DNA of 64,000 nt from Lewinellaceae bacterium (GTDB taxonomy: Bacteria > Bacteroidota > Bacteroidia > Chitinophagales > Saprospiraceae): positions 1-64,000 of the forward strand of contig JACJYI010000006.1 in assembly GCA_020636225.1 (NCBI GenBank), read 5' to 3'. The translations under genes were made by a program, and so were the position numbers. Below, in pieces: positions 8,204 to 16,988 of this stretch; within the stretch, counting starts at the first letter, position 1, and every line of letters begins with the position of its first letter. The notes beneath the pieces are model-generated. The model was given only the letters and a program-made list of their open reading frames with translations, was not told the DNA's origin and searched no databases.

Positions 8204-8964
8204 CACACTTCTTTTTCAGTTAGTTTCAGAAAGGATACCCACCAGAAGAAGGGTACCAAGACCAGCCAGAGGATCAGCTGTCCAACCTTGCCCAACAGGA
8301 AATCCATCTGTTCGGAAAAATTGAAGCCGAAGGAGGGATTGATCATGGACTCGTCCACTGACCATGATCGAAAGATCATCCAGGCGGCAATACCCACGAT
8401 AAAGGAGATCGCTGTTTGCAGGACCAGCAGGGTCAAGGCTGTTTTGATCGTTGCCGCCTTGTTGAAATGAATGGCACCGATCAGGAACACGGCATGGGCC
8501 ATGATATAGATCTTCCAGAAATCCCAGATCTGTTCCTGGAAGGGTTGGAAGACAGAGTGGATCTCACCGAAAGCCAGCCAGCAGACCAGGTTCATGATCC
8601 AGCTGGCCAACCAGTAGACGAGGGTAAAGCTGAGCATGTAGAATGGCAGCGTACGCAACCACCGGGCACTCCATTTTTCGATATGGGAAGCCGGCAGGAG
8701 GAGGTAATCCTGGCGGGTGGCCGGCTGCGCAAATTCATTGAACGCTCCCCCGGTGTGAAACAGTCCGATGATCAGGAAAAAGATCCCATACCAGGTCAGG
8801 TGGAAACCGGCCGTGGTTGGTTCGCTATCCATTTTGGCCAGTACCCCGAACAGGGTCAGTAATCCGGTCACGGTACCGGCCATGATCAGGGTAGATTTCC
8901 TGTTGATATACAGGTCGCGAAAGAGGAGCTGCCGCAGAATCGGAATGCGAAGGGTCATATCCAT
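8203..8964 (-). CDS. ABC transporter permease-like membrane protein
   Basis: 253 aa with six predicted membrane helices (e.g. LIMAGTVTGLLTLFGVLA, WYGIFFLIIGLFHTGGAF, MLSFTLVYWLASWIMNLVCW, LTLLVLQTAISFIVGIAAWM, LILWLVLVPFFWWVSFL). The QDYLLLPASHIEKW segment after helix 2 is typical of Bacteroidota ABC-2-like permeases paired with YtrA regulators. It starts 12 bp after the ATPase stop. The substrate is unknown; such systems often answer cell-envelope stress or peptide antibiotics. Confidence 0.82.
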   Translation of the reverse strand: MDMTLRIPILRQLLFRDLYINRKSTLIMAGTVTGLLTLFGVLAKMDSEPTTAGFHLTWYGIFFLIIGLFHTGGAFNEFAQPATRQDYLLLPASHIEKWSARWLRTLPFYMLSFTLVYWLASWIMNLVCWLAFGEIHSVFQPFQEQIWDFWKIYIMAHAVFLIGAIHFNKAATIKTALTLLVLQTAISFIVGIAAWMIFRSWSVDESMINPSFGFNFSEQMDFLLGKVGQLILWLVLVPFFWWVSFLKLTEKEV

Positions 8965-8976
8965 GGTGATGGGTCT

Positions 8977-9828
8977 TTAAGCGTTGAACAGGTTGGTCAT
9001 GCGTTCGGGATGCTGGATGAGGGCGTTGAACAGCACCTCGAGGTCCACATCCGTATCTTCTCCCGTGAGGTTTTCACTGACCACGAGATATCCTCCCGGG
9101 ATCCGCTCCGCGTACCAGGCATCGATGGGTTCCTGCAATCCGGTATGAACGTGAAACTTCAGCTTTTTGGACACGGAGGCCAGGTCTTGCTGGAAGATGA
9201 TCCTGCCCTGGTCCAGCACGATCAGGGGGTCGATCAGGTTGACCATGTCCCTGACCTGGTGAGTGGAGATCAACATGCAGGTCTCATCATGGATACCTGA
9301 CGAGATGATCTTTCTGAACCGGCTTTTGGAGGGAATGTCTAATCCGTTGGTCGGTTCATCCAGGATCAGGAGGCGTGCCCTGGTGGCCAGGCCGAATGAA
9401 ATGATGGCCTTTTTCTTCTGGCCGAATGAAGAGCCGGTCAACTTTCCGGAGGTTGGCAGCTCAAACTCGGAGACCAGTTTCCAGAACAGGTCCTCATCAA
9501 ATTTCGGATAGAAGGGTGCGTAGATCCTGGGCAGGTCGCCGATGTCCAGGTCGGGAACAGACCATTCCTCCGGAATGAAACAAATGTCCGCCAGCATCTC
9601 TGCCGAGCGGTTGAATGCTTGGTGTCCCAGGGTGGTTACCTCTCCTTCCCAGGGTTGGAGCAAGCCGGCGATAATGCGCAGCAGCGTAGTTTTTCCGGCT
9701 CCGTTCCGGCCCAGGAGGCCATAGATCTGGCCGCCTTTCAACTCAAGGTCAAGGTCCCTGAACAATGGTTTCCCCTTTTTGTAACCAAAATGGAGACTGT
9801 CGATCTGGATCAATGTTTCTATAGTCAT
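8977..9828 (-). CDS. ABC transporter ATP-binding protein
   Basis: 283 aa and first gene of the operon. Walker A is GRNGAGKT (~38-45), Walker B is LLILDEP (~155-161), the Q-loop region is FIPEEW and the switch His is in STHQVRD. The signature motif is unusual: LTGSSFGQKKK instead of LSGGQ, keeping only Ser, Gly and Gln. The C-terminal ~80 residues after VLDQGRI form an accessory region. Together with the permease it makes an exporter of the BcrA/YtrB kind; substrate unknown. Confidence 0.9.
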   Translation of the reverse strand: MTIETLIQIDSLHFGYKKGKPLFRDLDLELKGGQIYGLLGRNGAGKTTLLRIIAGLLQPWEGEVTTLGHQAFNRSAEMLADICFIPEEWSVPDLDIGDLPRIYAPFYPKFDEDLFWKLVSEFELPTSGKLTGSSFGQKKKAIISFGLATRARLLILDEPTNGLDIPSKSRFRKIISSGIHDETCMLISTHQVRDMVNLIDPLIVLDQGRIIFQQDLASVSKKLKFHVHTGLQEPIDAWYAERIPGGYLVVSENLTGEDTDVDLEVLFNALIQHPERMTNLFNA

Positions 9829-9829
9829 A

Positions 9830-9851
9830 GTGTACTACATAACTAATACAC
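9830..9851. promoter_or_regulatory. Candidate GntR (YtrA-type) operator
   Basis: GTGTACTA-N6-TAATACAC is an inverted repeat with 8-bp arms and one mismatch, sitting between the start codon of the ABC ATPase and its -7 promoter box. The expected transcription start falls at or just upstream of the palindrome, so bound GntR would block initiation. Confidence 0.65.
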
Positions 9852-9853
9852 CA

Positions 9854-9884
9854 CAAATGTAGGATGCGTTTGTCAGACCTGCAA
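9854..9884 (-). promoter_or_regulatory. Promoter of the ABC/GntR/DUF2807 operon
   Basis: Reading the minus strand, a TTG (9884-9882) is followed by 20 nt and then TACATTTG (9861-9854), matching the Bacteroidota TTG-N19-21-TAnnTTTG promoter. The start codon is 25 nt downstream, with the operator in between. The adjoining stretch to 10067 holds no gene that I can see. Confidence 0.7.
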
Positions 9885-10067
9885 CTTTTTGCAGAAAATT
9901 TTTCTGACCATCATCATCATGCTATCGATATCGGTGGCCTTGATCGGTCCGAACCAGGGGAACCAAGGCTGATTACATAAGTCTCCAGGCAAATGATCCA
10001 TGTCATTCGTGACCGGATTGGCAAACTATTTGCGTTTCCCTGAGGCAGGTACCAACAATCATTGGCT

Positions 10068-10523
10068 ATGGTTCAGAAAGCACGATACTGGGTTGACCGG
10101 CACATCATTGATCTGTTGCGCATCAGCATCGGGATCTGTTACGTCTGGTTTGGCATGTTGAAGTTCTTCCCCCATCTCAGTCCGGCAGAGGACCTGGCCG
10201 GGCAGACGATCACATTGCTGACCTTCGGGTGGATTCAACCCCCGTTGTCCCTGAACCTGCTGGCCATCTGGGAGGTAGGCGTGGGGATCCTGTTCCTGTT
10301 CAACAAGGGGATGCGATTTGCCCTGTGGGCCATGTTCGTGCATATGATCTGCACCCTGACACCGGCCTTTCTGCTGCCAGACGCCTTTTTTACCCATTTC
10401 CCATACGGCCTGACCCTGGTCGGACAGTACATCATCAAGAACTTTGTGTTCATCGCCGTGGCCATCGCATTGATGCGCAAGGTGAAGCCCGTTGCCGAGG
10501 AGGACCTGGAGAAGCTCGTCTGA
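10068..10523 (+). CDS. DoxX/DUF417-like four-helix membrane protein
   Basis: ATG at 10068 (a TTG two codons earlier is possible), 151 aa. Four membrane helices: LLRISIGICYVWFGMLKF, LNLLAIWEVGVGILFLF, FALWAMFVHMICTLTPAFLL and IIKNFVFIAVAIALM. The LR.SIG...VWFG.LKFFP start and the WE...G.LFLF motif recall the DoxX/YkgB (DUF417) superfamily of small membrane proteins linked to redox or chlorine stress. Function here is unknown. nadC begins 27 bp downstream but has its own promoter-like motif. Confidence 0.75.
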   Translation: MVQKARYWVDRHIIDLLRISIGICYVWFGMLKFFPHLSPAEDLAGQTITLLTFGWIQPPLSLNLLAIWEVGVGILFLFNKGMRFALWAMFVHMICTLTPAFLLPDAFFTHFPYGLTLVGQYIIKNFVFIAVAIALMRKVKPVAEEDLEKLV

Positions 10524-10538
10524 TCCTGCAGGAGGGCG

Positions 10539-10546
10539 TATCTTTG
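10539..10546 (+). promoter_or_regulatory. -7 type promoter motif (TATCTTTG) for nadC
   Basis: TATCTTTG ends only 4 nt before the nadC ATG, so a transcript started from it would be leaderless. Confidence 0.5.
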
Positions 10547-10550
10547 CCCC

Positions 10551-11411
10551 ATGCAACCTTACCATCCCGAACCAGTCCTCATCGAGGACTTCATTACCCG
10601 TTGCCTGGCTGAGGACATCGGCTCCGGTGACGTGACGACGTTGGCCTGTATCGACCCGACCAGTCGAAGCAAGGGAAAGCTACTGGTCAAGGATGTCGGG
10701 ATCATCGCCGGGATCGAGTTGGCCGAGGCCATTTTCCGCCATGTGGATCCGACCGTTGAATTTGAATTCTTCCATCGGGATGGCGATGCGGTGCATGATG
10801 GGGACGTGGCCTTTTTTGTGGAATGCCATACACATGCCCTGCTTCAGGCAGAGCGCCTGGTCCTCAACAGCATGCAGCGGATGAGCGGGATTGCCACCCT
10901 GACCAATCGGTTCCTCTTTGAAGTGGAGGATCTGCCGGTCCAACTGCTGGATACCCGGAAAACCACGCCAGGCATTCGCTTTCTCGAGAAATGGGCGGTG
11001 AACCTGGGAGGTGGTTCCAATTATCGGTTTGGGTTGTATGACTGGTTCATGATCAAGGACAATCATATCGAGGCCTGTGGAACGGTGACCGATGCCATCG
11101 AACAGGTGGCAGCCTACCAGCAGGAGCATGGATTGAACCTGAACGTCACGGTGGAGGTCAAGAACCTGATGGAGCTGTTCGAAGTCCTGGATACGGGAAA
11201 GGTGACCCGTATCATGTTCGATAATTTTGAATTGCCCTTGTTGAAGGAGGGCGTTCGCCTGGTCAACAAACGTTTTGAGACGGAAGCCTCAGGCGGAGTC
11301 AATCTCCAGACGGTGCGCAAGATCGCCCAGACCGGGGTGGATTACATTTCCATAGGCGCATTGACCCATTCCGCCCAGGCACTGGACATGAGTCTGAAGA
11401 TCATCGATTGA
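10551..11411 (+). CDS. nadC: Nicotinate-nucleotide pyrophosphorylase (carboxylating)
   Basis: 286 aa, the standard length. Converts quinolinate and PRPP to nicotinate mononucleotide, CO2 and pyrophosphate in de novo NAD synthesis. Family signatures in order: EDIGSGDVTTLA (N-terminal), RMSGIATLTN, the arginine-rich LLDTRKTTPG, NYRFGLYDWFMIKDNHIE, VEVKNLMEL, IMFDNFELPLL, EASGGVNL and the C-terminal GVDYISIGALTHSAQALDMSLKI. No other NAD gene is adjacent. Confidence 0.95.
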   Translation: MQPYHPEPVLIEDFITRCLAEDIGSGDVTTLACIDPTSRSKGKLLVKDVGIIAGIELAEAIFRHVDPTVEFEFFHRDGDAVHDGDVAFFVECHTHALLQAERLVLNSMQRMSGIATLTNRFLFEVEDLPVQLLDTRKTTPGIRFLEKWAVNLGGGSNYRFGLYDWFMIKDNHIEACGTVTDAIEQVAAYQQEHGLNLNVTVEVKNLMELFEVLDTGKVTRIMFDNFELPLLKEGVRLVNKRFETEASGGVNLQTVRKIAQTGVDYISIGALTHSAQALDMSLKIID

Positions 11412-11420
11412 GCCTGTTGG

Positions 11421-11627
11421 TCACCAATAGTGAGTGGCTCCGAATCCGATCAGGAATCCCAGGCAGACCAGGGATATCCAGAACCTGACATCACGGTAAA
11501 AGCCATGATGTCGATCCCAGATAATGGCGCCCATGACGGCGACCAGGATGAGTGTCAGAATGAATAGCATGATTCCCGTTTTCGTAGTATACCTGAATAA
11601 TGGATTGTGTGCATGCACATAATCCAT
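11421..11627 (-). CDS. Small two-helix membrane protein, 68 aa
   Basis: ATG at 11627 (MDYVHAHNPLF); the longest frame starts at a TTG two codons earlier. Two hydrophobic helices (IMLFILTLILVAVMGAIIW and FWISLVCLGFLIGFGATHYW) are joined by a charged DRHHGFYRDVR loop. No family recognised. It lies 26 bp after pyrD on the same strand, and its tail faces nadC. The composition looks like a real membrane protein rather than a shadow frame, but it is short. Confidence 0.5.
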   Translation of the reverse strand: MDYVHAHNPLFRYTTKTGIMLFILTLILVAVMGAIIWDRHHGFYRDVRFWISLVCLGFLIGFGATHYW

Positions 11628-11653
11628 CGTCAATAGGAGGTACGAAAGGGGGG

Positions 11654-12709
11654 TTAATTGGAGACGGGATGTGACCTCAGATCCTGTTTGATCGATTTCA
11701 CCAAAGTAGGACCAGCAAAAATCAGACCGGAATAGACCTGGATCAATCGGGCACCGGCGTCGAATCGTTCCCTGGCAGCTTCCGGTGAGTCGATCCCACC
11801 GACACCGATCAGGGTCAGGTCAGACGGACAATGCTTTGAGAGATAACTCAAAATGGTGGTGGAACGTTCCCGGAGAGGTCGACCACTGAGGCCACCAGCC
11901 CCGATTTCCTGCCATTCTGTCGCCGGGCTGACCAACGGTTGTCGTTCGATGGTCGTGTTGGTGGCGACCAGTCCGGCCAGTCGGGCTTCCATGGCGATGT
12001 CCACGATATCATTGAGCTGGCCTTCCTGCAGATCGGGAGCGATCTTCAGTAAAAGCGGCCTGGGAGAGGATCCGCGCTGGTTCTCGTCCTGCAGGCGCAG
12101 CATGAGCTGGCGCAATGGTTCCTTGTCCTGGAGTTCGCGCAGCCCGGGGGTATTGGGCGAGCTGACATTGACCACGAAGTAATCCACGAGGGGTTTCAAT
12201 TTCCGCAGGCAGATCAGGTAATCCTCTACCGCCTGATCATTAGGCGTATCCTTGTTCTTCCCGATATTGCCGCCGATGATCAACCCTTCGGGACGGATCA
12301 GACGTTCGAGCCGGTAGGCGGCAGCATCGACCCCGTCATTATTGAAGCCCATTCGATTGATCAGTGCCTGGTCCTGGGGCAGACGAAACAGTCTCGGTGT
12401 TGGGTTTCCGGACTGGGGTCGTGGCGTGACCGTCCCGATCTCGATATACCCGAATCCGAGCAGGGCCATCTCCCGAATGAAGCGCGCGTCCTTGTCAAAA
12501 CCTGCTGCCAGGCCGATCGGGTTGCGAAAGGTCAATCCAAAGGCAGAGGTGGTCAATCCGGTGTCTTTGCCGTACCAGAGCCGGTGGAGAAGGTCATGGG
12601 CCGGAGGGATGTCTGCCAGTGTCTGCAGCAGTCCCATGGTGAGATAATGGGCCTTTTCGGCATCCAGCCGAAAGACAAGGGGTTTGACGAGGTCGTACAG
12701 GTTCCGCAT
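11654..12709 (-). CDS. pyrD: Dihydroorotate dehydrogenase (quinone), class 2
   Basis: The ATG at 12709 (MRNLYDLVKPLVFRLDAEKAH) gives 351 aa with the N-terminal membrane-associating helix of class 2 enzymes; 23 codons upstream are rejected. Oxidises dihydroorotate to orotate, passing electrons via FMN to quinone. Motifs: NPIGLAAGFDKDA, GTVTPRPQSGNPTPRLFRL, NRMGFNNDG, VNVSSPNTPGLR (with the Ser base that marks class 2), KIAPDL, ATNTTIERQ, GAGGLSGRPL, IGVGGIDSPEAA and GARLIQVYSGLIF. Confidence 0.95.
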   Translation of the reverse strand: MRNLYDLVKPLVFRLDAEKAHYLTMGLLQTLADIPPAHDLLHRLWYGKDTGLTTSAFGLTFRNPIGLAAGFDKDARFIREMALLGFGYIEIGTVTPRPQSGNPTPRLFRLPQDQALINRMGFNNDGVDAAAYRLERLIRPEGLIIGGNIGKNKDTPNDQAVEDYLICLRKLKPLVDYFVVNVSSPNTPGLRELQDKEPLRQLMLRLQDENQRGSSPRPLLLKIAPDLQEGQLNDIVDIAMEARLAGLVATNTTIERQPLVSPATEWQEIGAGGLSGRPLRERSTTILSYLSKHCPSDLTLIGVGGIDSPEAARERFDAGARLIQVYSGLIFAGPTLVKSIKQDLRSHPVSN

Positions 12710-12716
12710 AGATCGG

Positions 12717-12724
12717 CAAAGGTA
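12717..12724 (-). promoter_or_regulatory. -7 type promoter motif (TACCTTTG) for pyrD
   Basis: On the minus strand TACCTTTG ends 7 nt before the chosen ATG of pyrD and supports that start over the longer frame. Confidence 0.5.
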
Positions 12725-12833
12725 ATGAGGTGTGGGCACCTTGTTACCTGTGATGAAGAGGAGTGTGATCTGATCCATACTTCTTTTCCAGCCGCTGCCA
12801 TGACAGGAATGGTCTGTACCCTATCTTGCACGC

Positions 12834-13637
12834 ATGGTACACGAACATGATTTGGAAGGTCTGGCCCTCCGGGTGAGTGAAGTGGTTCGTTCAGTCGCTG
12901 CCCAGATCGCCAGGGCCTATGGCACCGTCAGCGAGGGCGAGATCGAAACCAAGAGTCGGAACAGCCTGGTCAGCCATGTGGACAAGGAAGCAGAACAGGC
13001 CCTGGTGGCCGGCTTGCACGGGATATTGCCAGATGCCGCATTTCTGACGGAGGAAGAGACTGTTGACCAGTCCCAGGCAAGGGAGCGCTGGATCATCGAT
13101 CCCCTGGACGGGACCACGAACTTCTTGCATGGCCTGCCGTTCTTCGCGATCAGCGTTGCCCTGGAACGGGAGGGCGACCTGGTCCTGGGCGTGGTCCATG
13201 AAGTCAGTCGGGGTGAGCATTTTGTCGCCTGGCAGGGAGGGGGCACCTGGCTGAATGGGGTTCGGGTGAAGGTTTCTGATCATACAGAACTGGGAGATTG
13301 TCTGATCGCAACGGGTTTTCCCTATTACGATTATCAGCGCATGGATGCCTACATCGAGGTACTCAAGCAGTTCATGCTCCTGACCAGGGGCGTGCGCCGC
13401 CTGGGCAGTGCTGCCCTGGATCTGGCCTATGTCGCCTGTGGGCGGTTTGATGCCTATTATGAATATGCCTTGCAACCCTGGGATGTGGCCGGCGGGATCG
13501 TCCTGGTCCGGGAGGCTGGCGGCATCGTATCTGACTTCGCGGGAGACCGAAAGGGAGGAGATCAGGGCAAGGAGATCCTTGCGGCCAATCCGGACATCCA
13601 TCCCCTTGCACAATCCGAGATCAATGCTTATTTTTAG
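12834..13637 (+). CDS. Inositol monophosphatase family protein
   Basis: 267 aa Mg-dependent phosphatase of the IMPase/SuhB/CysQ fold. Motifs: FLTEEET (metal-binding Glu, ~residues 67-73), WIIDPLDGTTNFLHG (~82-96) and the C-terminal PWDVAGGIVLVREAGG (~216-231). It could act on inositol phosphates or related sugar phosphates; the substrate cannot be read from sequence. A degraded promoter-like TATCTTG lies 5 nt before the ATG. The stop codon is inside the palindrome that precedes the ZIP gene. Confidence 0.92.
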   Translation: MVHEHDLEGLALRVSEVVRSVAAQIARAYGTVSEGEIETKSRNSLVSHVDKEAEQALVAGLHGILPDAAFLTEEETVDQSQARERWIIDPLDGTTNFLHGLPFFAISVALEREGDLVLGVVHEVSRGEHFVAWQGGGTWLNGVRVKVSDHTELGDCLIATGFPYYDYQRMDAYIEVLKQFMLLTRGVRRLGSAALDLAYVACGRFDAYYEYALQPWDVAGGIVLVREAGGIVSDFAGDRKGGDQGKEILAANPDIHPLAQSEINAYF

Positions 13638-13652
13638 GCCTGTCTAAAAATA
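13629..13652. promoter_or_regulatory. Candidate metalloregulator (DtxR/MntR-like) operator before ZIP gene
   Basis: TATTTTTAG-N6-CTAAAAATA is a perfect 9-bp inverted repeat ending 7 bp before the ZIP start codon and overlapping the upstream stop. The TTTTTAGGC...CTAAAAA look resembles DtxR/MntR-type sites. It could alternatively be a simple hairpin. Confidence 0.4.
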
Positions 13653-13659
13653 GAATGAC

Positions 13660-14484
13660 ATGGATGATCTCTATCTCTGGTTTGTCGACCTGCATCCGGC
13701 CTACCAGGCCTTGATCGCTACCCTGTTCACCTGGGGGGTGACCGCCCTGGGAGCGGCTTTGGTCTTCTTCTTCAAAAAGATGAATCAAAAGGTCCTGGAT
13801 GCCATGCTCGGGTTTGCTGCCGGGGTCATGATCGCCGCGAGCTTCTGGTCGCTGCTGGCACCGGCCATCGAGATGAGTGCGGAAACCAGCAGTCTTCCGG
13901 AATGGGCTCCCGCATTGATCGGATTTCTGGCTGGCGGCCTGTTTCTGGCGGGGCTGGACAAGATCCTCCCTCACCTGCATCCGGGCCTGTCGATGAAAGA
14001 AGCGGAGGGACCGAAGACCAGTTTGCGTCGAAGTGTGTTGTTGGTGCTGGCGATCACCCTGCACAATATCCCTGAAGGTCTGGCTATAGGTGTAGCCTTC
14101 GGGGCAGTCGCCTACGGCCTGCCTTCCGCCACGTTGGGTGCAGCTATTGCCTTGGCTATAGGTATTGGTCTTCAGAACTTTCCCGAAGGAACAGCGGTCT
14201 CCGTCCCCCTGCGCCGAGAGGGCATGAGTCGACGCAAAGCCTTCTTTTACGGACAGCTATCGGGTATTGTTGAACCCGTTGCCGGGGTAGCCGGGGCCAT
14301 CCTGGTGCTGAGCATGCAATCCGTCCTGCCCTATGCGCTGGCCTTTGCGGCCGGGGCCATGATCTTCGTGGTGGTGGAGGAATTGATCCCTGAATCCCAA
14401 CTGGCCAAGAATACAGACCTCGCCACGTTGGCCACACTCGCCGGATTCGCGGTCATGATGACCCTGGATGTGGCCCTGGGGTAA
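13660..14484 (+). CDS. ZIP family divalent metal transporter
   Basis: 274 aa with eight predicted membrane helices. Diagnostic ZIP motifs: LHNIPEGLAIGVAFG in helix 4 and GLQNFPEGTAVSVPLRR in helix 5, forming the binuclear metal site, plus VVEELIPESQ in helix 7. A His-containing loop (HLHPGLS) lies between helices 3 and 4. It probably imports zinc or another divalent cation (ZupT-like). It follows the IMPase gene by 22 bp, with the palindrome in between, suggesting independent metal-dependent control. Confidence 0.92.
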   Translation: MDDLYLWFVDLHPAYQALIATLFTWGVTALGAALVFFFKKMNQKVLDAMLGFAAGVMIAASFWSLLAPAIEMSAETSSLPEWAPALIGFLAGGLFLAGLDKILPHLHPGLSMKEAEGPKTSLRRSVLLVLAITLHNIPEGLAIGVAFGAVAYGLPSATLGAAIALAIGIGLQNFPEGTAVSVPLRREGMSRRKAFFYGQLSGIVEPVAGVAGAILVLSMQSVLPYALAFAAGAMIFVVVEELIPESQLAKNTDLATLATLAGFAVMMTLDVALG

Positions 14485-14555
14485 GCCGAAAAGGTCGGTT
14501 GATTCGAGAACCATCGTCCAATTCGAATGTTCTGTGAGGCAGACAGATCGACCAC

Positions 14556-16958
14556 ATGAAAGCACTCCTTCTATTCCTGGCCATCCTCTTCGCCGGTACG
14601 GCCACTGCCCAGACCGGCATCATCCAGGGGAAGGTCACAGACGCCCTGACCAACGAGCCCATTATGTTTGCCACCGTTGCGGTATCCGGAACGACCCTTG
14701 GCACCACGACGGACCTGGATGGTCAGTATCTCCTCGGAGATCTGCCTGTCGGCCTGTATACCATTGCGGTCTCCTATGTCGGGTACGAGGATCAGGCGCG
14801 ATACGAGATCCAGGTGAGCAGTGGCCGACCGGTCATCCTGGATTTTCAACTGGAGGAACAGACCACCCAACTGGAAGAAGTGGTCGTCAAGGCATCACCT
14901 TTCAAGCGAACGGAAGAAAGTCCGCTGTCATTGCGAACCATCGGCGTTGCTGAGATCCAGCGCAATCCCGGTGGAAACCGGGATATCTCCAAGGTGATCC
15001 AGACGTTGCCCGGAGTCACCTCGGTGTCGTCCTTTCGCAACGACCTGATCATCCGGGGCGGGGCACCCAACGAGAATCGATTCTACCTGGATGAGGTGGA
15101 AGTGCCGACCATCAATCACTTTGCCACCCAGGGAGCATCCGGTGGACCGGTGGGACTGATCAATGTCAACTTCATTCGGGAGGTGGACTTCTACAGCGGA
15201 GCCTTTCCGGCCAATCGGGGAAACAGTCTCAGTTCGATCTTCAATTTTCAGCAGGCCGACGGACGGTCGGACCGGATCGGGGGTACGGCATTGCTGAGTG
15301 CTACTGATATTGGTGCTACCCTGGAAGGACCGATCGGCGACAAGACCACATTCCTGCTGTCCGCCAGGCGGTCCTATCTCCAGTTTCTGTTCCAGGCCCT
15401 GGGCCTGCCCTTTCTGCCGACCTACAATGATTTCCAGGCCAAGGTGAAGTACAAGATCGATCAGAAGAACGAGCTCACCTTTATTGGCCTGGGTGCCATC
15501 GACCAGTTCAGGCTCAACCTGGAGGCCGATGAAACCGAAGAGCAGCAATTCCTGCTCAACAACCTGCCGGAGAGTCCGCAATGGAACTATACCAACGGAC
15601 TGGTCTATAAGCATTTTACCGACCAGGGGTACTGGACATTCGTGCTCAGCAGGAACATGCTGAACAACCAGGCCATCAAGTATGCCGACAATGATGAGAG
15701 CAGCGAGGACAACAAGATCCTGGACTACAAAAGCCAGGAGATCGAGAATAAGCTGCGCATTGAGAACACCACTCGTTACGGCGACATCAAGATCAATGTC
15801 GGTGTCGGGTATGAGTATGTGAAGTACAACAACCGGACCTTCAACCGGATCTTCACTTCTGCCGGAGCGCAGACGGTGGATTTTCGGTCCGATCTGGCAT
15901 TCCACAAGGCGGCCATCTTTGGCCAGATCAGCCGGAAGATGATCAATGACCGGCTGGTGGTTTCCGCCGGGCTCCGCCTGGATGCCAACAGCTATTCCGA
16001 CGAGATGCAGAATCCGTTAGAGCAGATCTCGCCCCGCCTGTCGGTATCCTATGCCATCACCGATCGTCTGTCCATCAATGCCAATTCGGGACGATTCTAT
16101 CAACTGCCCCCGTACACGGTACTGGGCTATCAGGAGGGAGGCCGGCTGATCAACCGGGAGAATGGCATCGAGTTCATCCGGGCTGACCATTTCGTGGCCG
16201 GGCTGGCCTACAATACCGCCACCAGCTCCAAGATATCCATCGAAGCCTATTACAAATCCTATTCCGACTATCCGTTCCTGTTGCGGGACAGTCTGACCCT
16301 GGCCAACCTGGGCGGCGATTTCGGAGTGGTCGGCAACGAACCCGCCATTTCGCGCAGTGCGGGCAGGACGTATGGCGTTGAGGTGTTGTTCCAGCAACGG
16401 CTCTTCAAGGGATTTTACGGGATCGCCGCCTATACACTGGGCTGGAGCGAGTTTGAGGACAAAGATGGACGGTTCGTTCCCTCCTCCTGGGATGCCCGCC
16501 ATATTGTCAACCTGACCCTGGGTAAACGGTTCGGCCGGAACTGGGAGGCGGGGATCAACTGGCGCTTTCAGACCGGATTGCCCTTCACCCCATTCGCCAG
16601 CACCTCCAACCTCGCCCAGAACTGGGATGTGACCGGTCGGGGGATTCCTGACTACAGTCAATTGAATACCCAGCGCACCTCGGTGGTGAACGGCCTGGAT
16701 ATCCGCATTGACAAGAAGTGGTTCTTCCCCCGGTGGAGCCTGAACGTCTATCTGGACATCGAGAATGTGACGGCGAATGCCGTCGGTCTGCCCCAGCTGA
16801 TCCTGGATCGGCCCTTGGACGAGAACAATCGACCGGTGGGCGGACCGGTGGTCATCAATCCCAATGACCCGCCCGAACAGCAACGCTATGCCCTCAAGGA
16901 GATCAATGATGCCACGGGCACGCGAATTCCCAGCATCGGTGTCATGGTAGAATGGTAA
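14556..16958 (+). CDS. TonB-dependent outer-membrane receptor
   Basis: 800 aa. Signal peptide MKALLLFLAILFAGTATAQ. A carboxypeptidase-regulatory-like domain follows (~20-105; IIQGKVTDALTNEPIMFATVAV, GTTTDLDGQYLLGDLPVGLY), then a plug domain (~115-230; LEEVVVKASPF, RNPGGNRDISKVIQTLPGV, LIIRGGAPNENRFYLDEVEV) and a ~570-residue 22-strand-type barrel ending GVMVEW. There is no SusD-like partner, so it is not a classical SusC; a metal or small-ligand receptor is more likely. The next gene encodes a lone TonB_C domain. Confidence 0.92.
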   Translation: MKALLLFLAILFAGTATAQTGIIQGKVTDALTNEPIMFATVAVSGTTLGTTTDLDGQYLLGDLPVGLYTIAVSYVGYEDQARYEIQVSSGRPVILDFQLEEQTTQLEEVVVKASPFKRTEESPLSLRTIGVAEIQRNPGGNRDISKVIQTLPGVTSVSSFRNDLIIRGGAPNENRFYLDEVEVPTINHFATQGASGGPVGLINVNFIREVDFYSGAFPANRGNSLSSIFNFQQADGRSDRIGGTALLSATDIGATLEGPIGDKTTFLLSARRSYLQFLFQALGLPFLPTYNDFQAKVKYKIDQKNELTFIGLGAIDQFRLNLEADETEEQQFLLNNLPESPQWNYTNGLVYKHFTDQGYWTFVLSRNMLNNQAIKYADNDESSEDNKILDYKSQEIENKLRIENTTRYGDIKINVGVGYEYVKYNNRTFNRIFTSAGAQTVDFRSDLAFHKAAIFGQISRKMINDRLVVSAGLRLDANSYSDEMQNPLEQISPRLSVSYAITDRLSINANSGRFYQLPPYTVLGYQEGGRLINRENGIEFIRADHFVAGLAYNTATSSKISIEAYYKSYSDYPFLLRDSLTLANLGGDFGVVGNEPAISRSAGRTYGVEVLFQQRLFKGFYGIAAYTLGWSEFEDKDGRFVPSSWDARHIVNLTLGKRFGRNWEAGINWRFQTGLPFTPFASTSNLAQNWDVTGRGIPDYSQLNTQRTSVVNGLDIRIDKKWFFPRWSLNVYLDIENVTANAVGLPQLILDRPLDENNRPVGGPVVINPNDPPEQQRYALKEINDATGTRIPSIGVMVEW

Positions 16959-16966
16959 GAAGGTCG

Positions 16967-16974
16967 TAGTTTTG
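16967..16974 (+). promoter_or_regulatory. -7 type promoter motif (TAGTTTTG) for the TonB_C gene
   Basis: TAGTTTTG matches TAnnTTTG and lies 14 nt before the ATG at 16989, just after the receptor stop, so the small gene may be transcribed alone as well as by read-through. Confidence 0.45.
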
Positions 16975-16988
16975 GACAAATTGACGAT

